A stretch of 5,244 nt of DNA from CAG-791 sp963658405 (GTDB lineage Bacteria > Bacillota > Clostridia > Lachnospirales > Lachnospiraceae): the NCBI GenBank assembly GCA_963658405.1, contig CAVKQI010000129.1:1-5244 (forward strand), in the 5' to 3' direction. Shown here piece after piece: positions 1 to 3,742 of the stretch. Position 1 is the stretch's first letter, and every line of letters begins with the position of its first letter. A program made the translations under genes and the position numbers. The notes beneath the pieces were generated by a model, which was not told the DNA's origin, ran no database searches, and saw only the letters and a list, made by a program, of their open reading frames with translations.

Positions 1-3
1 TGC

Positions 4-483
4 TTATTTCACCGGCTTGCTGCCTGTGCGCTCCTGGAAACGATCCATGGCGCGGCGGAAAGCACTCTTTTTCTTGGTCTCCTGGACCACGGGTGCCTTG
101 CCCCGGATGTTCTTTACATCCACGATGTAGATGCCGCTCACCATAGCCCTGACCTCCCGCTTTACCGGGATGGAATCAAAGATCTTCTCATCGGCGACCA
201 GGCTCAGGATCTGAGGTCCTACCTTGGCTTTGACGATGGGGAGCTTCTGCCAGCGCAGGAACTTCGGCGTCTGGTCTATGACCATCTGCGGCAGACCGGA
301 TTCTTTGATCTTCATGCGTTTCTTGTCTATGATCAGCATGGAGACGGATTGTTTGGTGGCATTCAGCTTTTCTTCTTGCTCCGCCTGTCTCTTCTGTGCC
401 TTCTTACCGAAAAAATACAGAGCGATCAGCACAGCAACGAGAATGGCAAGGATGACAAGCAATACGATGGTTACTGGTCTCAC
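4..483 (-). CDS. Small single-pass membrane protein of unknown function
   Basis: A 159-residue protein read from a GTG start (bases 481-483 on the complement) to a TAA at 4-6. The start is supported by GGAGGG six bases upstream. Residues 4-25 form one hydrophobic segment (VTIVLLVILAILVAVLIALYFF) followed at once by basic residues (GKKAQKR), so the N-terminus is probably an uncleaved anchor with the rest in the cytoplasm. Residues 27-46 are charged and probably helical. Residues 47-127 look like a compact domain with alternating hydrophobics (SVSMLIIDKKRMKIKESGLP, then KAKVGPQILSLVADEKIFD and VSGIYIVDVK). The last 30 residues are basic and lack hydrophobics. I recognise no catalytic motif. It resembles conserved hypothetical proteins that I recall from Clostridia, but that is memory, not a search. 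It is divergent from the lipoprotein gene and has its own promoter. That it is a real gene is fairly sure; its function is unknown. Confidence 0.85.
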   Translation of the reverse strand: MRPVTIVLLVILAILVAVLIALYFFGKKAQKRQAEQEEKLNATKQSVSMLIIDKKRMKIKESGLPQMVIDQTPKFLRWQKLPIVKAKVGPQILSLVADEKIFDSIPVKREVRAMVSGIYIVDVKNIRGKAPVVQETKKKSAFRRAMDRFQERTGSKPVK

Positions 484-489
484 TTTTAG

Positions 490-495
490 CCCTCC
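490..495 (-). promoter_or_regulatory. Ribosome binding site fixing a GTG start
   Basis: The complement reads GGAGGG, six bases before the GTG at 483-481. No ATG in the same frame lies nearby, and the hydrophobic anchor begins directly after GTG, so this site decides the start of the small membrane protein. Confidence 0.75.
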
Positions 496-522
496 GAATA
501 TGAAATTTAATATGCAGAAAAT

Positions 523-551
523 ATTGTAGCATGAACCGAAAACGGTAGCAA
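523..551 (-). promoter_or_regulatory. Sigma-A type promoter for the small membrane protein
   Basis: On the complement, TTGCTA (551-546) is followed after exactly 17 bases by TACAAT (528-523). The -10 box is preceded by TGC, giving an extended -10 (TGCTACAAT). Transcription would start near 516, leaving a leader of about 33 nt before the GTG start. The box match and spacing are good; activity is inferred. Confidence 0.65.
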
Positions 552-573
552 GCAGTCAGACGGGGGAAAACAC

Positions 574-602
574 TTTTCTATCCCGGAACAATGTGGTAAA
601 CT
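574..602 (+). promoter_or_regulatory. Probable extended -10 promoter for the lipoprotein gene
   Basis: TGGTAAACT (594-602) fits an extended -10 box (TGnTAnnnT). Seventeen bases upstream sits TTTTCT (574-579), a weak -35 with three matches to TTGACA. Extended -10 promoters tolerate poor -35 boxes. The start site would be near 609, giving a leader of roughly 49 nt. The boxes do not overlap those of the divergent promoter, but the two -35 ends are only 22 bp apart, so one bound regulator could affect both. Confidence 0.4.
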
Positions 603-617
603 ATTTCATTATGTTAT

Positions 618-638
618 TTCCGGCAAAGGGCGCCGGGA
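618..638 (+). promoter_or_regulatory. Small hairpin just upstream of the lipoprotein RBS
   Basis: Bases 618-624 (TTCCGGC) can pair with 632-638 (GCCGGGA) as seven pairs, one of them G-U, with a 7-base loop. The stem ends two bases before the Shine-Dalgarno AAAGGAG (641-647), which lies 10 bases before the ATG at 658. It could stabilise the 5' end of the message or keep the RBS open; no partner sequence that would mask the RBS is visible. Confidence 0.3.
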
Positions 639-657
639 TGAAAGGAGTACGTATCAA

Positions 658-1905
658 ATGAAAAAAAGTATGATCGCTGCAGCGCTCGTGCTGACCATGG
701 CAGGCCTGCTGGCAGGCTGCGGTAAGAAGGATCCCGCCTATCTGAGCGGCATCACGGCAGCAGATTATGTGGAACTTCCCGATTACAGTGCTATTCCGAT
801 CGAGGAGGCAGCACCCTCTGTTTCTGACACCTATGTGGATACTTACATTCAGTATCAGCTTACCTCCAATACCCAGAAGGTGGAGATCACTTCCCGGGAT
901 GACGTAGAGGACGGCGATATTGCCAATATCGACTACGTAGGCAAGATCGACGGCGAGGAATTCGACGGCGGCAGCGCCACCGGCTATAACCTGACCATCG
1001 GCTCCGGCAGCTTTATCGACGGTTTCGAGGACGGCCTGATCGGTGCCAAGGTAGGCGAGACCGTGACCCTGAACCTGAAATTCCCCGATGATTATTCCAA
1101 TGAGGATGTGGCAGGCAAGGACGTTCAGTTCGACGTCACCATCAATAAGATCATGGAGAACCAGACACCGGAGCTGGACGATGCCTTTGTCCAGAGCCAG
1201 AATATCGACGGCGTTGCGACGGTGGCTGAGTACAGAGATTACTGCTACGATTACCTGATGGAGCAGGCACAGAGCACCTATGACAGCGATATCCAGAGCA
1301 AGATCGTGACCTGGCTGGAGGACAATACCACCTTCACACAGGATCCGCCGACGGAAATGGTGGATCGCTGGAACACCACCTATACCGACAATATGACGCA
1401 GGCAGCAGAAGCCTATGGTCTGGATCTGGCTACCTATATGTCCTATATGGGATCCTCCGAGGATACCTACGAGGATGACATCAAGGAATATGCCACCGAT
1501 GCGGCTAAGCTCTATATCATCATGCAGGCGATCGCAGATCAGGAAGGTATTTCCATCTCCAAGAGCCAGTTAAAGACCGCACTGTCCAATGCCGCTGCTT
1601 CCGCAGGCTACAGCTCCCTGGACGATTACCGCAAGGAAGTGGACATCAAGGCCTATAAGGAATACATGATGGAGCAGAAGGTCTTAGAGCTCCTTACAGC
1701 CAATGCAGTGGTGACAGAGCCTTCCGATGAGGAGGAGACCACGACAGAGGAGACAGCTTCTGAGGAAAGCACCACAGAGGATGCTTCCGCAGAGGAGACA
1801 GACAGCACAGAGAGCACAGCCGACGAGGCTTCTGACGACGAGAGCTCCGCAAGTGAGGACAGCGCTGCAGAGGCAGAAAGCAGTGAAGAGGCATCTGCAG
1901 AATAA
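658..1905 (+). CDS. Trigger factor-like FKBP-type peptidyl-prolyl isomerase lipoprotein
   Basis: A 415-residue exported foldase candidate. Residues 1-20 are a lipoprotein signal (MKKS, a hydrophobic core, then L18-A19-G20) with Cys21 as the lipidated residue, so the mature protein should sit on the outer face of the membrane. Residues 37-68 resemble the linker that follows the ribosome-binding domain in trigger factor (YVELPDYSAIP, then a V-S/T-D stretch). Residues 79-165 are the PPIase domain: YVGKIDGEEFDGG (93-105), IGSGSFIDGFEDGLIGAKVGE (114-134), then FPDDYSNEDVAGKDVQF. PELDDAF at 171 opens a helical region to about 352 that matches the trigger factor C-terminal (substrate-cradling) part. 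Residues 356-415 contain only S, T, E, D and A. The ribosome-binding domain is absent. By analogy with PrsA it may help fold secreted proteins; that role is inferred. ATG start with AAAGGAG 10 bases upstream. Often annotated simply as trigger factor, which would mislead. Confidence 0.93.
   Translation: MKKSMIAAALVLTMAGLLAGCGKKDPAYLSGITAADYVELPDYSAIPIEEAAPSVSDTYVDTYIQYQLTSNTQKVEITSRDDVEDGDIANIDYVGKIDGEEFDGGSATGYNLTIGSGSFIDGFEDGLIGAKVGETVTLNLKFPDDYSNEDVAGKDVQFDVTINKIMENQTPELDDAFVQSQNIDGVATVAEYRDYCYDYLMEQAQSTYDSDIQSKIVTWLEDNTTFTQDPPTEMVDRWNTTYTDNMTQAAEAYGLDLATYMSYMGSSEDTYEDDIKEYATDAAKLYIIMQAIADQEGISISKSQLKTALSNAAASAGYSSLDDYRKEVDIKAYKEYMMEQKVLELLTANAVVTEPSDEEETTTEETASEESTTEDASAEETDSTESTADEASDDESSASEDSAAEAESSEEASAE
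1723..1902 (+). repeat. Low-complexity acidic S/T/E/D/A tail of the lipoprotein
   Basis: Sixty consecutive codons use only five residue types, with short imperfect units such as TTEETASEE, STTEDASAEE and TDSTEST. The coding is GAG/GAA, AGC/TCT/TCC, ACA and GCA rich. Such a tail is expected to be disordered and strongly negative; it might act as a spacer in the wall or bind cations. The four longest antisense or alternate-frame readings across this stretch are by-products of its biased composition. Confidence 0.8.
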
Positions 1906-1998
1906 CAGAAGCCTATAAGCCGCCGATGGATTTCGTGAGAGACGGCTCTTTCCGGTGCTTTTGTAAACATACTGAAAAGGAACGAACAACGTGCAGTA

Positions 1999-2046
1999 AG
2001 GGCAGACAGTACACAGAACAGTGCACTGCCTGCCCTGTTTTATTTT
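1999..2046 (+). terminator. Rho-independent terminator after the lipoprotein gene
   Basis: AGGGCAGACAGT (1999-2010) pairs with ACTGCCTGCCCT (2025-2036) with one A-C mismatch. After a second A-C mismatch, CAC (2012-2014) pairs with GTG (2021-2023), leaving the 6-base loop AGAACA. The tract GTTTTATTTT (2037-2046) follows directly. It lies 93 bp past the TAA at 1903-1905. The 1906-1998 stretch holds no gene that I can see. Confidence 0.85.
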
Positions 2047-2048
2047 CG

Positions 2049-2062
2049 CGGAAAATTTTCCG
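2049..2062. promoter_or_regulatory. 14-bp perfect palindrome upstream of the hydrolase promoter
   Basis: CGGAAAATTTTCCG is a perfect inverted repeat with no spacer, starting 3 bp after the terminator T-tract and ending 21 bp before the -35 box at 2084. Relative to a start site near 2119 it covers about -70 to -57, a position where activators often bind. It could be an operator, or a chance A/T-centred palindrome. Confidence 0.3.
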
Positions 2063-2083
2063 GCCGCATTTCGGGAAGAAGCA

Positions 2084-2112
2084 TTGCACATGAGAAAGCC
2101 TGACAGTATAAT
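2084..2112 (+). promoter_or_regulatory. Strong sigma-A type promoter for the NlpC/P60-guaA unit
   Basis: TTGCAC (2084-2089) and a perfect TATAAT (2107-2112) are separated by exactly 17 bp. Transcription should begin near 2119, about 184 nt before the TTG start of the hydrolase. This is the best promoter in the window. With no other convincing promoter before guaA, it probably drives both genes. Confidence 0.8.
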
Positions 2113-2118
2113 TTAAAG

Positions 2119-2193
2119 ATGTACTCTGAAAAGACAGATCGCAGCAGGAGGATTCCCCTTTTGGGCAATTCGCCCCGCGCCGCCGCTGCATGA
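2119..2193 (+). other. Possible leader peptide reading frame in the 5' UTR
   Basis: An ATG at 2119-2121, at the predicted transcript start, opens a 24-codon frame that ends at TGA 2191-2193, inside the loop of hairpin A. In the same frame a TTG at 2161-2163 has a perfect AGGAGG (2146-2151) nine bases upstream and would give the 10-residue peptide MGNSPRAAAA. A strong Shine-Dalgarno with no gene behind it is odd, so a regulatory upstream ORF is conceivable. AGGAGG may equally be part of the folded RNA. Low confidence that it is translated. Confidence 0.2.
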
Positions 2194-2290
2194 CAGCGGC
2201 ATAAACGGCCGGTTTAAGAGATGCCTGCGGGCATTTCTTTTAAATCCCATGGATGCCGAGGCCGTTATCCAAGGATGATCGTATCGGCAT

Positions 2291-2297
2291 AAAGAGG
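2291..2297 (+). promoter_or_regulatory. RBS fixing the TTG start of the hydrolase
   Basis: AAAGAGG lies five bases before the TTG at 2303-2305. No in-frame ATG occurs until after the signal peptide, so TTG is required to give an export signal. The site begins immediately after the last base of pseudoknot helix S2, so stability of that helix should affect ribosome access. Confidence 0.7.
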
Positions 2298-2302
2298 TAA
2301 AT

Positions 2303-3721
2303 TTGAAATTCGGAAAACACAGAAAAAAATCAAATAAAAAAGCAGCCTGTCAGCGGACAGGTCTTGCCGTTCTGCTGGCGGCGGCTCTGACGGCAGGTGC
2401 ACTGCAGCCGGTCTATGCCACTACCATCGATGAGCTGCAGCAGCAGAAGAACCAGACCCAGAGCCAGCTTAATTCCGCGCAGGGAAAGGTTTCCTCCCTG
2501 GAAGGCGCCCAGGAAGAGATCAGCGATGCTATGAATGAGACCAATGAGGAACTGGTGCAGAACATAGCCAGCGTGCAGCTCCTGGAGGATCAGATTGACG
2601 AGACCGAGCAGCAGATCGAGGTCAAGCAGAAGGAATATGACGAGGCCAAGGCCAAAGAGGAAGAGCAGTACGAGGCTATGAAGACCCGTATGCGCTATAT
2701 GTATGAGCAGGGCAACATGAATTATCTACAGATCCTCATGACAGCCACGTCCTTCAGTGATATGCTCAATAAGTCCATGTATGTGGAAAAGCTCTATGAA
2801 TATGACCGCAAGCTCTTAGAGGAATACCAGAAGACCAAGCAGGAAGTGGCGGATGCCAAGACAGCCCTGGAGGATGAAAAGGCCGATCTGGAAGCTTCNN
2901 NNNNNNNNNNNNNNNNNNNNNNNNNNNNNNNNNNNNNNNNNNNNNNNNNNNNNNNNNNNNNNNNNNNNNNNNNNNNNNNNNNNNNNNNNNNNNNNNNNNN
3001 NNNNNNNNNNNNNNNNNNNNNNNNNNNNNNNNNNNNNNNNNNNNNNNNNNNNNNNNNNNNNNNNNNNNNNNNNNNNNNNNNNNNNNNNNNNNNNNNNNNN
3101 NNNNNNNNNNNNNNNNNNNNNNNNNNNNNNNNNNNNNNNNNNNNNAAGGAAGAGGAAGAGAAAAAGAAGAAGGAAGAAGAGGATAAGAAGAAACAGGAAT
3201 CCTCTAAGGACAGCTCCACAGAGAGCAGTTCCGGTGCCTCCACCTCCTCCGACAGCAGCTCGGCAAGCAGCAGTTCTTCGAGCAGCAGCTCTTCCAGTGA
3301 GAGTTCCTCCTCTTCGAGCAGCACAGAGACATCTACTGCTGCTTCCACGAAGACCTATGCCCCGGCCGGTTCTGCCACAGGACAGAATGTGGCCAATTAT
3401 GCCTGCCAGTTCGTAGGAAATCCGTATGTATGGGGTGGCACCAGCCTGACCAACGGCGCAGACTGCTCCGGCTTTACCCAGAGCGTCTACAAGGCCTTCG
3501 GCATCAGCATCCCCAGAACGGCGGAGTCCCAGAGAGGAGCAGGCACCAATGTGGATGGCATCGAGAATGCCCGTCCCGGCGACCTGGTATGCTATGCAGG
3601 CCATGTGGCTATTTATATAGGCAACGGCACCATCGTCCACGCCTCCACGGCGGCGACGGGTATCAAATACAGTGTGGTCACCTACCGACCGATCATCTGC
3701 ATACGAAGGATCATCAATTAA
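2303..3721 (+). CDS. Secreted PcsB/CwlO-like NlpC/P60 peptidoglycan hydrolase
   Basis: A 472-residue secreted cell-wall hydrolase (82 residues unknown because of N). Residues 1-39 are a signal peptide: basic start (KFGKHRKKSNKK), hydrophobic core at 19-33, probable cleavage after VYA39. Residues 43 to at least 199 are coiled coil of the PcsB/CwlO kind, including RMRYMYEQGNMNYLQILM (129-146) and SFSDMLNK. Residues 282-297 are a Lys/Glu stretch and 300-349 a Ser-rich linker. The NlpC/P60 domain spans about 358-472, with catalytic Cys388 (ADCSGF), His434 (GHVAIYIG) and His446 (IVHAS). The family cuts peptide stems of peptidoglycan, commonly the D-Glu to diamino acid bond; PcsB and CwlO are controlled by FtsEX through the coiled coil, so this one may be too (inference). 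TTG start with AAAGAGG five bases upstream. It follows a structured leader and precedes guaA by 21 bp. The frame agrees on both sides of the gap, so no frameshift is indicated. Confidence 0.92.
   Translation: MKFGKHRKKSNKKAACQRTGLAVLLAAALTAGALQPVYATTIDELQQQKNQTQSQLNSAQGKVSSLEGAQEEISDAMNETNEELVQNIASVQLLEDQIDETEQQIEVKQKEYDEAKAKEEEQYEAMKTRMRYMYEQGNMNYLQILMTATSFSDMLNKSMYVEKLYEYDRKLLEEYQKTKQEVADAKTALEDEKADLEAXXXXXXXXXXXXXXXXXXXXXXXXXXXXXXXXXXXXXXXXXXXXXXXXXXXXXXXXXXXXXXXXXXXXXXXXXXXXXXXXXXXKEEEEKKKKEEEDKKKQESSKDSSTESSSGASTSSDSSSASSSSSSSSSSSESSSSSSSTETSTAASTKTYAPAGSATGQNVANYACQFVGNPYVWGGTSLTNGADCSGFTQSVYKAFGISIPRTAESQRGAGTNVDGIENARPGDLVCYAGHVAIYIGNGTIVHASTAATGIKYSVVTYRPIICIRRIIN
2899..3145. other. 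Assembly gap (247 N) inside the hydrolase gene
   Basis: A run of 247 unknown bases falls between the coiled coil and the Lys/Glu-rich stretch. Bases before (ending GAAGCTTC) and after (AAGGAAGAGG) read in the same frame at this gap length. The true length is uncertain, since the flanks are low-complexity coiled coil where repeats often break assemblies. Confidence 0.99.
3200..3349 (+). repeat. Serine-rich linker coding repeat in the hydrolase
   Basis: About 50 residues (300-349) of mostly Ser with some Thr, Ala, Glu and Asp, coded by mixed AGC, TCC, TCT, AGT and TCG codons, including AGCAGCAG and CTCTTCC-type repeats. It joins the charged coiled-coil end to the NlpC/P60 domain and is likely a flexible spacer, possibly glycosylated. 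The mixed synonymous codons suggest selection for the amino acids rather than a simple DNA slippage tract. Confidence 0.75.
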
Positions 3722-3742
3722 TCTGGAAAAAGGAGAAAACCG

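Larger units (their letters stand above)
2119..2302 (+). promoter_or_regulatory. Structured mRNA leader with an H-type pseudoknot abutting the RBS
   Basis: A leader of about 184 nt with several mutually consistent pairings. A small hairpin GGGC/GCCC (2163-2166/2172-2175) comes first. Next, hairpin A pairs GCCGCTG (2182-2188) with CAGCGGC (2194-2200). Helix S1 pairs AACGGCC (2204-2210) with GGCCGTT (2260-2266). Inside S1 a long hairpin (2211-2246) has a 2-base bulge and a C(UGCG)G UNCG tetraloop. Helix S2 pairs ATGCCGA (2253-2259) with TCGGCAT (2284-2290). S2's 5' strand touches S1's 3' strand with no gap and its partner lies 17 nt downstream, so S1 and S2 form a classical H-type pseudoknot. 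S2 ends one base before the AAAGAGG Shine-Dalgarno. This suggests ligand- or protein-controlled translation of the hydrolase. The pairings are seen; function and ligand are unknown. The class is not recognised; c-di-AMP is one possibility on context alone. Confidence 0.6.

Noticed and set aside
224..529. Plus-strand frame opposite the small membrane protein
   Set aside because: It overlaps the whole promoter region of the minus-strand gene, has no convincing Shine-Dalgarno, and its Met/Cys/Phe-rich sequence resembles no family that I know. The minus-strand frame has an RBS, a promoter and a coherent membrane segment.
1653..2191. Several overlapping minus-strand frames around the lipoprotein tail, terminator and leader
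   Set aside because: They are Ser/Ala-, Leu/Cys- or Arg/Pro-rich shadows of the acidic tail, and one crosses the terminator and the leader promoter. No motif or ribosome binding site favours them.
2137..2302. c-di-AMP (ydaO/yuaA) riboswitch upstream of NlpC/P60
   Set aside because: The context fits and GGAGGATTCC with TTTTGGG loosely recalls the 5' part of that aptamer. However, the conserved 3' segment of the CCGACAGCUAAC type is not visible and the pseudoknot at the RBS is not that class's layout. A covariance-model search would settle it.
3614..3619. TATATA as a -10 box for an internal guaA promoter
   Set aside because: The hexamer 17 bp upstream (GCTATG) does not resemble TTGACA and no extended -10 is present. 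The site lies in coding sequence for the conserved AIYIGNG stretch.
3722..3742. Possible terminator or purine riboswitch between the hydrolase and guaA
   Set aside because: The 21-bp gap holds only the AAGGAG ribosome binding site and has no inverted repeat or T-tract.
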